Shown piece by piece: positions 24,474 through 34,321 of a stretch of 64,000 nucleotides of DNA (positions are counted from its first letter, which is position 1; each line of letters starts with the position of its first letter). The notes under the pieces were generated by a model, which saw nothing but the letters and a program-made list of their open reading frames with translations, was not told the DNA's origin and did no database searches. Location: the NCBI RefSeq assembly GCF_041080655.1, contig NZ_CP163525.1:4402001-4466000 (forward strand), given 5' to 3'. The position numbers and the translations under genes are program-made. The stretch is from Streptomyces sp. CG4 (GTDB lineage: Bacteria > Actinomycetota > Actinomycetes > Streptomycetales > Streptomycetaceae).

Positions 24474-25367
24474 ATGGATTGGCTAGAGCGTGCCGCGAAC
24501 CTGAGGCAGTGGAGTCGGGACGGCGTGCGGGCGCCGCACAAGCCGTTGTTGCTGCTGTACGCGCTGGGCCGTTTTCAGGCGGATGCCGCGGATGAGTTGC
24601 CGTACAGCGCGGTGGAGTCGGATCTGAAGCAGCTGCTGGTGGAGTACGGTCCGCCACGCGGGACCACACCCGCCTATCCCTTCCACCATCTGGTCAGCGA
24701 CGGGGTGTGGGAAGTGCGGACCGAGCACGGTGTCGGCAGCCCAGGCACCGGGGTGCGGGAACTACGGGCCAGCCGGGCCACTGGGCGGCTGGCGCCGGAT
24801 CTTCAGGTGGCTCTCCGGCGGGAACCGTCGCTGTTGGGCCACATGGCAAGGGTGCTGCTGGATCTGCACTTCCCGGCGTCGCTGCACCAGGACCTGTGCG
24901 ACGCGGTGGGCCTGGAACTGGAACTGGCGGAGACCGACGCTCTGGCAGCGCCCGAGAGACGGCAGCGAGACCGCCGGATGCGGGAGATGGTGCTGACCGC
25001 GTACGAGTACCAGTGCGCCTTCTGCGGCTACGACGGCATGATCGGCACAGCACCCGTCGGGTTGGAGGCAGCACACGTGCGCTGGTGGGCGTTCGACGGC
25101 CCGGACGACCTCGACAACGGACTGTGCCTGTGCTCGCTGCACCACAAACTCTTCGACAAGGGGGTCCTCGGCATAGGCGACGGCCACCGCGTCCTGGTCT
25201 CGCAGCAATTCATCGGCCGCAGCCACGCTGCCCGCGAGCATGTCACCGCACTCGCAGGCCGTCCGCTCATAGGCCCTCAACCCGGCATACCGCCCATCGC
25301 GGCAGCCCACCGCTCCTGGCACAGCAGCCAGGTCTTCCACGGCAGCCCACGCCCGACCGCCGCCTGA
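24474..25367 (+). CDS. Phosphorothioate-dependent type IV restriction endonuclease (SBD-HNH)
   Basis: 297 aa. The N-terminal sulfur-binding domain (about 1-160) has RAPHKPLLLLYALGRF, YPFHHL at 68-73 and SDGVWEVRT, which I recognise from ScoMcrA/SprMcrA-type enzymes that bind phosphorothioated DNA. The C-terminal HNH nuclease has CAFCGY, then AAHVRWW with His201, DLDNGL with Asn215 and LHHKLF with His224, plus cysteines for a structural zinc. It cuts near PT-modified sites, so it would conflict with a dnd system and acts against incoming modified DNA. The ATG at 24474 follows a -10 box by 7 nt (leaderless). It sits between the T5orf172 nuclease and Wadjet genes. Confidence 0.9.
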   Translation: MDWLERAANLRQWSRDGVRAPHKPLLLLYALGRFQADAADELPYSAVESDLKQLLVEYGPPRGTTPAYPFHHLVSDGVWEVRTEHGVGSPGTGVRELRASRATGRLAPDLQVALRREPSLLGHMARVLLDLHFPASLHQDLCDAVGLELELAETDALAAPERRQRDRRMREMVLTAYEYQCAFCGYDGMIGTAPVGLEAAHVRWWAFDGPDDLDNGLCLCSLHHKLFDKGVLGIGDGHRVLVSQQFIGRSHAAREHVTALAGRPLIGPQPGIPPIAAAHRSWHSSQVFHGSPRPTAA

Positions 25368-25398
25368 CCCGGCGTTCAGCTCCGACCTCGTCGAGGCA

Positions 25399-25596
25399 GT
25401 GGAAGCCGGCGACCGGGAGCGCGCTGTCCGAGCGCTGGCGGCTGCGTGCGCTGCGGCACGCGAGACCGAACCCGCCTACAAGCTGTACGAGGTCAACCTC
25501 TCAGCGCAGTACGAGTCGTCGCCGATGTCTCTCGGGGCCATGGGCGAGTACCTGAGCGACTTCGAGACATGGTTGAGGGCGCCCAAGGCTGAGTGA
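25399..25596 (+). CDS. Small hypothetical ORF
   Basis: A 65-codon frame from a GTG at 25399 (VEAGDRERAVRALAAACAAA, then YKLYEVNLSAQYESSPMSLG). Composition is protein-like and reminiscent of a helical repeat end, and the frame is also open upstream into the HNH gene. It may be a remnant of a larger gene or a real small protein. No ribosome site is obvious. Confidence 0.35.
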   Translation: MEAGDRERAVRALAAACAAARETEPAYKLYEVNLSAQYESSPMSLGAMGEYLSDFETWLRAPKAE

Positions 25597-25842
25597 TCAG
25601 CCGGAGAGTGATCAGCGCAAGATACGTCTGACTCCCGGGCCACTGGCAACCGGGCCCGGCCCAGCTCAGCACCGACATGCTCCCCTCAGCCCCTGCTCAC
25701 AGACCGCGACGCACAGTGCCTGGACATGGCCTGTCGCCGGCGGAAGTAGCCGAACCCGGTTCGTCGCCCGAGACCGAGCTGTTGCCTGGCGCGTGTCCGC
25801 GGCATTTTCGGCCACACCACGGCGGCAGCCGGATGCGCCGCG

Positions 25843-25848
25843 TAACCT
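25843..25848 (+). promoter_or_regulatory. -10 element of leaderless Wadjet operon
   Basis: TAACCT, 7 nt before the jetA ATG, with no Shine-Dalgarno sequence in between. The four jet genes overlap each other, so this is the only clear promoter for the operon. No strong -35 is seen. Confidence 0.5.
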
Positions 25849-25855
25849 CGCAGGC

Positions 25856-27496
25856 ATGGAGGCACCCGCACCCGGCGCAGCGCAAAACGCCGCAACGCAG
25901 GATGTCCACAGCGAAGCTCGCCGGCGGCTGGACGCGTACACCTACCTCAGCGCGCCCGAGCGGCTGGAGCACCTGGCGATCATGCGGGTCTTCTGCGGGA
26001 CCCTACTGGCGGACCTGGCCGTCCCGGACGTCCTGGCGAAGCTGCGCCAGGTGGGCGGCCCCGCCGCGGGGCTCGACGCCGACACCCTCACCGTCCGGCT
26101 GGAACAGCTGGTGCGATGGGGCAACCTGTTGCGCAGCAGCCACACCGTGAAGGCGTCCAGCATCAGCGAGTACCAGCGGTCCCGCTCGCGCTACCAGTTG
26201 TCGAAGCTGGGCGAGCGCATCCAGCGAGACGCCGACGGCGTCCTGGCCGAGGCCGACGCCGCCCGCGAGGTGAGCAGCGAGCTGCTCGCCCTGGTCGAGC
26301 GGGGACTCAGGGAGCTGGCCGAGCTCGTTACCGCGCCCGGCGGCATCGAACCGCAGGACGGGCTGGAGCGGGTCAGCACGCTGTTCGTGCAATTCACCGA
26401 GTTCGCTGACTCCATCCGGGACTTCTACGCCTACCTCGGCCAGGTTCTGGCCCGGTACGACCTGGACAGCGCCGAGTACCAGGGGTTCAAAGAGCTGCTC
26501 CTCGACTACGTCGAGGCGATCACGGAAGACGTGGCGTTCCGCGCACCCCGGATCTCGGCGGCATTGGACACGCTGTGGCCGCACGTCCCGGGTCTGCTGG
26601 CCCGGCTGGACGCCCACGCACAGGGCCTCACCGGGCTGTCACCGCAGGGCGACGGCCGACTGGAGACGCGGGTCCAGCGCAGCCGTGGGCGCGAGCTCGC
26701 GGACTGGGAGGGCCTGCGCGGCTGGTTCAGCGACACCGACGGGCAGGGCAGCCAGGTCGACCAACTGCGGGACGCCACCCTCCGTGCGTTGCAGTCGCTG
26801 CTCGCCAATGCCAAGCGGATGCTGCGGTCGGCCACCGGGGAGATGTCCCGGCGCAGGGATCTGCTGCGGCTGGCCCGGTGGTTCGACGAAGCGGCGCCGC
26901 AGGACGCGCACGACATCGCCGTCGCCGCCTTCGGGCTGTACGCCGCCCGCCATCTGGGCATACCCCCAGCCACCGACGAGGTGGTGCCCGCCTACACGAG
27001 CTGGTGGACCGGCCCGGTGGTCGAGGTGCCGGTGGCCCTGCGGGAAAGGGGCAGCCGCGCCCAGCGGGGCCGGACGTCCGCGGTGGAGGACCACTCCGCA
27101 CAGAAGCGGCGGCTGCGCGAGGCCGCCCGTGAGCGGGCCGCGGCTAGGGCAGCGGCGGCGGACGAACTACGCAGCGCCTCGGGCCGGTTCGCCGAGGTAC
27201 GCCTCACCTCCGCAGCGCTCGGTCTGCTCTTGGAGCTGCTCGCCACCGCACTCGGGAACGCGCAGCTCCGGCGTCGCGCCGGCACGGACGGGAAGGGCGC
27301 AACGGAATTTGGCCTCGACAAGGCGCACAGTGAGGACGCCGAGCTGGGCATCCGGCTCACCGTGCGACGCACGGCGGGCGCCCGGTGCGTCTTGCACTCG
27401 GTCGACGGCGACCTGCTGCTGGACGACCTTGAGCTGGACGTCGGCCGTACCTCCTCCGACGTGGCCGACAGCGATGCGGAGGTGAGCGTGTCATGA
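25856..27496 (+). CDS. jetA: Wadjet subunit JetA, type II (DUF2397/TIGR02677 family)
   Basis: 546 aa, predicted kleisin-like subunit of the Wadjet anti-plasmid SMC complex. The N-terminus (YTYLSAPERLEHLAIMRVFC, then TVRLEQLVRWGNLLRSS) has the winged-helix-like pattern of the DUF2397 family. The middle is helical (about 140-330), followed by an Arg/Ala-rich helix (RRLREAARERAAARAAAADE) and a C-terminal region ending in an acidic tail. The ATG at 25856 is preferred over an upstream in-frame GTG because a -10 box sits 7 nt before it. Its stop overlaps jetB by 4 nt. The family was recognised from memory by order and pattern of the four genes. Confidence 0.88.
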   Translation: MEAPAPGAAQNAATQDVHSEARRRLDAYTYLSAPERLEHLAIMRVFCGTLLADLAVPDVLAKLRQVGGPAAGLDADTLTVRLEQLVRWGNLLRSSHTVKASSISEYQRSRSRYQLSKLGERIQRDADGVLAEADAAREVSSELLALVERGLRELAELVTAPGGIEPQDGLERVSTLFVQFTEFADSIRDFYAYLGQVLARYDLDSAEYQGFKELLLDYVEAITEDVAFRAPRISAALDTLWPHVPGLLARLDAHAQGLTGLSPQGDGRLETRVQRSRGRELADWEGLRGWFSDTDGQGSQVDQLRDATLRALQSLLANAKRMLRSATGEMSRRRDLLRLARWFDEAAPQDAHDIAVAAFGLYAARHLGIPPATDEVVPAYTSWWTGPVVEVPVALRERGSRAQRGRTSAVEDHSAQKRRLREAARERAAARAAAADELRSASGRFAEVRLTSAALGLLLELLATALGNAQLRRRAGTDGKGATEFGLDKAHSEDAELGIRLTVRRTAGARCVLHSVDGDLLLDDLELDVGRTSSDVADSDAEVSVS

Positions 27497-28818
27497 CCCT
27501 CCCCTCGACACACGACGTCGCCCTGGCCGCCGAGCGCCGCAGCGCCGCCCGGCTGCTGCTCGCCCATCCGCTGGTCACCTCGGACGGCCCGCACGCCGAC
27601 CTCTTCCCGCTGATCCGCAGGCACGCCGACTGGCTGGGCAAGCGGTTCCAGCAGGTGCTTGGCTACCGCCTCCTGGTCGACAGCTCCTACGCCCGGCTGT
27701 TCAAGGCGGGGCTGGGGGCAGACGCGGGCCACCGGCTGGAGCGCTCCACCGGCACCCCCTTCACCCCGCACACGTACGCCTGCCTCGCGCTGGCCCTGTC
27801 CGTGCTGGTGACCGCCCCCGAACAACTTCTGCTGTCACAGCTGGTGGCCGACATCAGGGCCGCCGCGGCCGATGCGGAGATCGAGCTGGAGGAGACGGGC
27901 AGAGCGGCCGGGAAACGGACCTTGGTAGCGGCTCTGCGCCTGTTGGTCGAGTGGGGCGTCCTCATCGAGACCGAGGGCCATGTGGCCGCGCTCGCGCAGG
28001 ATGCGGGCGGAGAGGCCCTGATCACAGTGGACCGCGAGCTGGCCCGCGTCGTCGTCGCCGGCCCGCTCGCCCAGGCCCGTGACGGCGCCGACCTGGTCCG
28101 GCGGGCAGCGGACCCGGGCTTCGGCGGACCTCGCACCTATGTGCGCCGGATGCTCGTCGAGACACCCGTCGTCTACCTCGACGAGCTGACCGACGCCGAA
28201 CGCGACTGGTTGCGCACCCGGCAGCGCCGGGAAGCGCAGGCGTTCTCCGAACTTCTGGGCCTGGAAATGGAGATCCGCGCCGAGGGGGTGGCGCTGGTGG
28301 ACCCCGATGACGAGCTGACGGATCTGCACCTGCCGGGCACCGGGACGGTCGCCCAGGCCGCGTTGCTGCTGGTGGAACGGCTCGTGGGGCGACTTCGGCC
28401 GCAGGAGCCCGGACACCCGGCGACCGGAGGGACGCTCGTCATCGGCGTGGCTGTCCCGGACGGCCTCGTGGACGAGCTGCTGGCTGAACTGGTCGCCGAG
28501 TACGGACAGCGCAGCAACTGGCAGCGCGGTTACCTGGAGGACCTCTCCGCCCTGCGGGAGGCCGTGCTGGACCTGCTGGCCCACATGCGGCTGATGGCCC
28601 CTGCCGGCCGGCTGCGTGCCGAGGGAGAGGGCCTGCCGGAGGGATACGCCGAAGAGGCACCGGAGGGGCGCACCGTGACCGATGTTCGTGGGGCGCGTCC
28701 TGGCAGTGACGGCTGGGTGCTGCTGGCCGCGGCGGCACGCTATGCCACCCACGTGACCGTGCGCCCGGCCACCGCAGTCGGCAAGGGCACCGACGTTCAG
28801 GAGGAGTTGCCGCTGTGA
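27493..28818 (+). CDS. jetB: Wadjet subunit JetB, type II (DUF2398/TIGR02678 family)
   Basis: 441 aa, predicted KITE-like winged-helix subunit bridging the SMC heads and kleisin. Typical family blocks are ARLLLAHPLVTSDGPHADLF, then PLIRRHADWLGKRFQQVLGY and RLLVDSSYARLFKAG. Further blocks are TYACLALALSVLVTAPEQ and the later LRLLVEWGVLIETEGHV winged-helix strand pair. Start ATG overlaps the jetA stop (ATGA) and its own stop overlaps the jetC GTG (GTGA), so stoichiometric coupled synthesis is likely. Confidence 0.9.
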   Translation: MTLPSTHDVALAAERRSAARLLLAHPLVTSDGPHADLFPLIRRHADWLGKRFQQVLGYRLLVDSSYARLFKAGLGADAGHRLERSTGTPFTPHTYACLALALSVLVTAPEQLLLSQLVADIRAAAADAEIELEETGRAAGKRTLVAALRLLVEWGVLIETEGHVAALAQDAGGEALITVDRELARVVVAGPLAQARDGADLVRRAADPGFGGPRTYVRRMLVETPVVYLDELTDAERDWLRTRQRREAQAFSELLGLEMEIRAEGVALVDPDDELTDLHLPGTGTVAQAALLLVERLVGRLRPQEPGHPATGGTLVIGVAVPDGLVDELLAELVAEYGQRSNWQRGYLEDLSALREAVLDLLAHMRLMAPAGRLRAEGEGLPEGYAEEAPEGRTVTDVRGARPGSDGWVLLAAAARYATHVTVRPATAVGKGTDVQEELPL

Positions 28819-31800
28819 CCACCGATGCGCGTGGCCTCGTCCCACTGCCGCGTTCCGGCCCCACCACGACCGCCGGCACCCGCTTCCGGCTGCACCGCGC
28901 GGGCATCCAGAACGTCTGGCAGTACGACGAGCAGGAGTTCGCCTTCGGCGACGGACGGCTGCTGCTGCGCGGCAAGAACGGCGCGGGCAAGTCCAAAGCC
29001 TTGGAAATGCTGCTCCCGTATCTGCTGGACGGCGACTCACGGGCACTGGACGCGACGGGCACCGGCAGGACCACCCTCGCCTGGCTAATGCTGGACGGGT
29101 TCGAGCAGACCAACCGTCTCGGCTACCTGTGGGTGGAGTTCCGGGGCACGACCGACGGCGGTGACCACCGCCACGTCACACTCGGCGCCGCCATCCGCGC
29201 CTCGAAGTCGACACAGAAGGCGCTGCCGACGTTCTTCGTCACTCCGCTGCGCGTCGGTGAGGACCTGCACCTGGTCGAGGACGGAAAGCCCCTGCCGGTC
29301 GACCGGCTCAAGGAGATCATCGGCTCCGACAACATCACCGACCGCGCGGTCCTCCACCGCTCGCGGGTGGCTCGGGAACTGTTCGGCATCACCGACGCGA
29401 CCCGCTACCGCAACCTCACCCAGCTTCTCCACCGGCTGCGGCGGCCCACGGTCGGGGACCGCATCGAGCACGGTGGACTCGCCTCCCTGCTGAGCGAGAC
29501 CCTGCCGGGACTCGACGAGGACGTGGTCGAGAAGGTCGCGCGCAACCTCCACGACCTCGACGCCGTACGCGACGAACTCGGCCGACTGGAGCGCACCGAT
29601 ACGGCGCTGCGCACCTTCCTCACCAGTTACCGCGGCTACTTGTCCGGAGTCCTGCGGGCGTCCGCACAGGCAGTGAGCCAGGAGCTGGAGATCCTCGCGC
29701 AGCGACGCCGGGCGGCCGGAGACGCCACACAGCGGACCAGCGAACTGAGGACGCGGGAGGAGGAATCGGAGGCCCGGCTGGAAACCCTGCGCGAAGAGGA
29801 AGAAGCCGCCCGGACCGACCTCGCCGCCCTGCACGCCAGCCACGCCTACCGCAGCCTGCGCGAACTGTCGGAGCGCCGCAACACGGTCGAGGCGCTGCAC
29901 ACCGCCGCCGTGGCCGCCTTCACCGCCCTCAGCAACGCACACGGCGCAGAGGAGGGCGCGGCCGAGCGGCTGACCGACGGTGTCGAGCACCTCGGCAGCC
30001 GGCTCGCCGAACTGGGCACTGAACACCGGGAACTGCTGACGCAGGCGGAGAAGGCCGGGCTTCCCGCCGGCCATCTCGGCGAGGCAGTAGCCCTGCCCCG
30101 CACGGTCCGCTCCCAGGCTGTCGAGACGAAGCTGACCGCTCCGGACGGGGAGACGCACACCGTGCAGCATCGGTCGGTCGTCCGCGTGGACACGGCCGCG
30201 GTGCAGGACGGACTGCGGTCCTGGCTGGGACAGCTGGAGGGCGCCGAGACGGTCGCGAAGAATCGAACCCGGATGGTCCAGGAGGTGACGCGTCTTACCG
30301 CACGGGCCGAGGAGTCCCGAAACCGGGCGGCGCAGGCCGACACCGAGCGCGAACGGCTGGAAGGCGAGGCGGAAGAGGCCGCCAGCCGTCTCGATGCCGA
30401 CCGCGAGAAGATCGCCGAGGAGAGCGGTGCCTATGCCCGCCGGGTCGCCGAGTGGGTAACACGCACGCGGACCGCCGTCGGGTCCGGCTGCCCGCCCCTG
30501 GACACCCTCCACACCACGGTCGCCTGCGAGAGCTCCGCCGACGCCCCGTTCGCGGACCGCACGCTCCCGCCCGACATCGACGGCCAGGCGCGGCAGGCCG
30601 CCCATGCCGCACTGGAGCCGTACAGCGAGGAACTCACCGGGAGCCGCGACGCCCTCGCACTCACCGTCGGCCGACTCGACGAAGAACTCGGCCGCCTGGC
30701 GAATCAGAAGCGAGACTGGGAGCGACGTACCGATCCCGAGCCGCCGGTCCCCCACCACCGCGTCGCCGAAAGGACACCAGGCACCGGAGCGCCTTTCTAT
30801 CGGCTGGTGGACTTCGCGAATGATCTGAGCCCCGCGCACCGGGCCGGTCTGGAAGCAGCGCTGGAAGCCAGCGGAATCCTGGACGCGTGGGTCGGCGCGA
30901 ACGGCGCTCTTGTCGATCCCGGCACCCGTGACACTCTGCTGCGTCCCGGCCCCGCGCTGCCGGACGGGCCGACCCTCGCCTCGGCCCTGCGCCCAGCACC
31001 CCAGCCGGCCTGCGGTGTCACGTCCGAGCAGGTGGAACATCTGCTGGCCGCCATCGCGCTCGCACCGGCTGCGGACACGGGCGCTCATGACGCGGTGTAC
31101 TACGACGGGAGCTGGCGCCTCGGCATCCTCAGCGGCCGACACCACAAGAATGACGCCGAGTACGTGGGAGCCGCCGTACGCGCCGAGACCCGACGGCGCA
31201 TCCTCGCCGAGCTGGAGGAGCGGCTCACACAGACGGAGCAGCGGCTGACCGACGCCCGTCACGAACTCACCGAGGCCGACGCCCGGCGCCGGGCCCTCAG
31301 GCTCGCGGAGCAGGACTTCCCCCGGGCACGCGGTCTCGCCGACGCCTGGAGCAGAGCCGAGTCGGACGAGAGGACACTGCGTGAAGTGACCGCCAAGGCC
31401 ACCCGCGCGGCACGGCTGGCCGAGGAGGCCCGCGCCCTCGCCGTAACCGCGCGCGCCGAGGCAGACGCCACCGCCACCGCCCATGACCTGCCCAGCGACC
31501 CCGCCGAACTGGAACGCGTACGCACCGCGCTGGCTGCCCTTCTCACCGGCATCGGGCATCTTCGCCGAGCGATCGGCAGCACGGGCGAGCGGCTCGGCAC
31601 CCATCACGCCGATGCCGAACGGTACGAACGCGCCCGAAAAGACCGCCTGGCCGCGGACGAGAACTACCGGCATCGCCTCAGCGGGCTGCGTACCGCGCAA
31701 CAGGACCTGCGCACCCGCGAGGAGGCCATCGGGGCGACCGAAGAGGAGATCCTCACCCGCGAGCAGGAAACCAGACAGCGCATCGCGCATGCGGCCCAGG

Positions 31801-33053
31801 CCGTCCCGGCAGCACAACGTATCCGGAACGATCTGCACGACCGGCGCGTGCGCGCGGAAGAGGAGGAGAAACGCCTGCGCGAGGACCTGACCGCCCAGGA
31901 GACGGCAGTTATCGCAACCGGCGGCGCCCTTCGCGGCGCACTCGGCCGACCGGAGGTGGTGCGCGGCGCCGGGCTGGACCGGTCCGCACTGCCCGAGGAC
32001 GTGGTGGACGATCCCGGCTCGGACGTCCGCAGCCGTCTGCGCGCGCTACAGGCGCTGGCCGACGCGGTACAGCAGGCCCTCGGCCGCCCGAAAGGCGAGG
32101 TGTCGGACAGCACCCTGCTCAACCGGCACACCGACCTGCGCGACCAGCTGGCCGGCGGTTACGATGCGCAACTGGAGGAACGCGACGGGATCAAGGTGTG
32201 CCGCCTGATCGACGACCACGGTTCCCACGACGTCGCGTCCGTGGGCGAGCGGATCGCCGTCCAGGCGGCAGAGGCCCGGGGACGGCTCACCGAGCGCGAA
32301 CGTGAGGTGTTCCAGCGGTTCCTGACCGGCGAGCTGGGCGACCATCTCTCGGCCCAGGTCATCACCGCGGCGAACCTGGTCGCGGCTCTGAACGACACCC
32401 TGCGGACCGTGCGCACCTCCCACGGCCTCGGCGTTGAACTGCTGTGGAAGCTGGACGAGGACGTCGACGCGGACGTGCGGGCGGCCGTGGACCTGCTGCG
32501 CAGTCCGTCGAGCCTGCGCACGCGTGAGCAGACCGAGCAGCTCCGCGAGGTGCTGCAACGCCGAATCGAGGATGCCCGGCGGGCCGATCCCTCAGCTGGT
32601 TACGCCGCCCACCTGCGGACCGCGCTCGACTACCGTGATTGGTTCCGCTTCCACACTTTCGTGGTCGAGGACGCCGCTCCGGGACGGCGGCGGAAACTGA
32701 CCGGCCGCACCGGGCTCAGCCAGGGCGAGCAGCGAGTGCTCTCCTACCTCGTGCTCTTCGCGGCAGCCGCCGCCCACTTCACCAGCCTCGCCGAGTCGGC
32801 ACCCCACGCCCCGCGGCTGATCCTCCTGGACGACGCCTTCGCCAAGGTCGACGAACCTACCCACGGGCGGCTGGGACGGATCCTCGTCGATCTCGATCTC
32901 GACTTCGTCCTCACTAGCGAACGGCTTATGGGCAACTGGCCGGAGGTGCCGTCCCTCCACATCTACGAGTGCCTCCGCGATCCCCATGTGCGCGGGGTGG
33001 CCACCCTGCACTACACCTGGAACGGCCAGCACCGGCGTCTGGTGTCCGTATGA
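28815..33053 (+). CDS. jetC: Wadjet SMC-like ATPase JetC, type II (TIGR02680 family)
   Basis: 1412 aa, MukB/Rad50-like motor that extrudes loops on plasmid DNA. The Walker A is GKNGAGKS at 53-60 (Lys59). Long coiled coils flank a hinge-like centre (Glu/Arg-rich at about 290-350 and 480-540; hinge region about 640-790; second coil about 790-1030). The ABC signature is LSQGEQ at 1301-1306, and Walker B is RLILLDDAFAKVD with Asp1339/Asp1340. The head domain is followed by SERLMGNWPEVPSLHIYE. The GTG start overlaps the jetB stop and the TGA overlaps the jetD ATG. Length and motif order are typical; no break is seen. Confidence 0.93.
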   Translation: MTTDARGLVPLPRSGPTTTAGTRFRLHRAGIQNVWQYDEQEFAFGDGRLLLRGKNGAGKSKALEMLLPYLLDGDSRALDATGTGRTTLAWLMLDGFEQTNRLGYLWVEFRGTTDGGDHRHVTLGAAIRASKSTQKALPTFFVTPLRVGEDLHLVEDGKPLPVDRLKEIIGSDNITDRAVLHRSRVARELFGITDATRYRNLTQLLHRLRRPTVGDRIEHGGLASLLSETLPGLDEDVVEKVARNLHDLDAVRDELGRLERTDTALRTFLTSYRGYLSGVLRASAQAVSQELEILAQRRRAAGDATQRTSELRTREEESEARLETLREEEEAARTDLAALHASHAYRSLRELSERRNTVEALHTAAVAAFTALSNAHGAEEGAAERLTDGVEHLGSRLAELGTEHRELLTQAEKAGLPAGHLGEAVALPRTVRSQAVETKLTAPDGETHTVQHRSVVRVDTAAVQDGLRSWLGQLEGAETVAKNRTRMVQEVTRLTARAEESRNRAAQADTERERLEGEAEEAASRLDADREKIAEESGAYARRVAEWVTRTRTAVGSGCPPLDTLHTTVACESSADAPFADRTLPPDIDGQARQAAHAALEPYSEELTGSRDALALTVGRLDEELGRLANQKRDWERRTDPEPPVPHHRVAERTPGTGAPFYRLVDFANDLSPAHRAGLEAALEASGILDAWVGANGALVDPGTRDTLLRPGPALPDGPTLASALRPAPQPACGVTSEQVEHLLAAIALAPAADTGAHDAVYYDGSWRLGILSGRHHKNDAEYVGAAVRAETRRRILAELEERLTQTEQRLTDARHELTEADARRRALRLAEQDFPRARGLADAWSRAESDERTLREVTAKATRAARLAEEARALAVTARAEADATATAHDLPSDPAELERVRTALAALLTGIGHLRRAIGSTGERLGTHHADAERYERARKDRLAADENYRHRLSGLRTAQQDLRTREEAIGATEEEILTREQETRQRIAHAAQAVPAAQRIRNDLHDRRVRAEEEEKRLREDLTAQETAVIATGGALRGALGRPEVVRGAGLDRSALPEDVVDDPGSDVRSRLRALQALADAVQQALGRPKGEVSDSTLLNRHTDLRDQLAGGYDAQLEERDGIKVCRLIDDHGSHDVASVGERIAVQAAEARGRLTEREREVFQRFLTGELGDHLSAQVITAANLVAALNDTLRTVRTSHGLGVELLWKLDEDVDADVRAAVDLLRSPSSLRTREQTEQLREVLQRRIEDARRADPSAGYAAHLRTALDYRDWFRFHTFVVEDAAPGRRRKLTGRTGLSQGEQRVLSYLVLFAAAAAHFTSLAESAPHAPRLILLDDAFAKVDEPTHGRLGRILVDLDLDFVLTSERLMGNWPEVPSLHIYECLRDPHVRGVATLHYTWNGQHRRLVSV

Positions 33054-34321
33054 GCAAGCTGCCCGCGGGCACACGGGACTGGCTGGGCGGTCCCGGGCTG
33101 ACCAGGCTCTGGGAAGCGGTACGCAAGCGCCTGGAAAGCAACGGCGTGCAGGCCACCGGTTCCCTCCGGCTGACCTCGGTGAGCACCCAGGAACGCAACG
33201 ACCTGTCGCTCCTTCTGGGCAAGCCCGTCACAGGTGCTGCCGTGACTGTGCGCCTCGATGCGCTCGACACGCGGCTGCGCGCCTCGGCGGCCGGACTCGG
33301 TCTCAGAGAGGTGCTGGAGGAACTGGGCCCTCCGCTCACTGACCGCCGTGCCGTCCGCGCGGGTATCGCGGCACGGCGCGAGCACATCTGGTCGTCGCTC
33401 GCCTCGGCGCTGGACGCCTCTCCGCTCGCCGTCCAGGAGTGGGCTGGCCAGTGGTACGACCTGCTGCGCCGTACCGGCGTACCGAGAGGAGTACCACCTG
33501 AAACGGCGATACGGACGCTTCAGCAGGCTGTCCAAGTCCTCACCCTACTGCTCGGCCCCGAGCGGGGCGGCCCCCGAGGCCGAGGAGAACTCGCCGCCCT
33601 GGCGACCGGGTCCGCACACGGCCTGGACGACGGCAGCTGGCTCGCACGCCTCGTCCAACGCGGCATCGCCCTCGCCCACAGCACCGAGTTCCCCGGCGAC
33701 GCGGCCGGCCGGCGCGCACTGTGGCGATTGGTGTCCGTCACACCGGACGAGGTCTCCAGCACCGTGCTGACCTACGGGCTGCGGCCCGTAGGTGGGGGAT
33801 GGCGGGAGCAGGCCCTGCGGGAGCGGACCGACCATCACGCCGAAGCCCACCTCACACCGCGCGACCTGCACGACCTGCAGCTACGTCTGCCTGCCGGAAC
33901 AGTGATCCACATCTGTGAGAATCCCCGCGTGGTGGAAGCCGCAGCGGACGCGGCCTGCCTCCGGCCCTTGGTATGCACGTCAGGCAGCGCAGCGACGGTG
34001 GTCCTCATCCTCCTCGACGCCCTCGCCGCCACCGGCTGCCGCTTCGCGTACCACGGCGACTTCGACTGGCCGGGAATCGTTCTGGCGAACCGGATCATCC
34101 GCCGTTATGGAGCCCAGCCATGGCGCATGGGCGCCGAGGACTACGAGCACCTGGCCGCTCGAAGCCAGGCCGAGGGAATCCCTCAGCTGCCGCTCGACGG
34201 CCAGCCCGTCAGCGCGGCCTGGGACCCGGGCCTCGCCCCTGCCATGACCGCTCTCGGGGTCGCGCTCCATGAGGAGATCACCCTCGACCTTCTGGTGGAC
34301 GACCTGTCGGGTCAGACGTAG
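33050..34321 (+). CDS. jetD: Wadjet nuclease JetD, type II (DUF3323/DUF2399, TOPRIM)
   Basis: 423 aa, the DNA-cleaving subunit. The N-terminal half (about 1-230, DUF3323-like) contains SLRLTSVSTQERNDLSLLLG. The C-terminal DUF2399/TOPRIM domain has the acidic residues Glu290 (HICENPRVVEAA) and Asp337/Asp339 (YHGDFDWPG), the E and DxD of topoisomerase VI-like nucleases, so it should be active. The ATG at 33050 overlaps the jetC stop by 4 nt; a longer upstream frame is a jetC shadow. It is the last gene before the right att site. Confidence 0.92.
   Translation: MSKLPAGTRDWLGGPGLTRLWEAVRKRLESNGVQATGSLRLTSVSTQERNDLSLLLGKPVTGAAVTVRLDALDTRLRASAAGLGLREVLEELGPPLTDRRAVRAGIAARREHIWSSLASALDASPLAVQEWAGQWYDLLRRTGVPRGVPPETAIRTLQQAVQVLTLLLGPERGGPRGRGELAALATGSAHGLDDGSWLARLVQRGIALAHSTEFPGDAAGRRALWRLVSVTPDEVSSTVLTYGLRPVGGGWREQALRERTDHHAEAHLTPRDLHDLQLRLPAGTVIHICENPRVVEAAADAACLRPLVCTSGSAATVVLILLDALAATGCRFAYHGDFDWPGIVLANRIIRRYGAQPWRMGAEDYEHLAARSQAEGIPQLPLDGQPVSAAWDPGLAPAMTALGVALHEEITLDLLVDDLSGQT

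Noticed and set aside
32969..33049. Longer N-terminus for JetD
   Set aside because: It lies inside the jetC coding sequence; the ATG at 33050 gives the same 4-nt overlap as the other jet genes.
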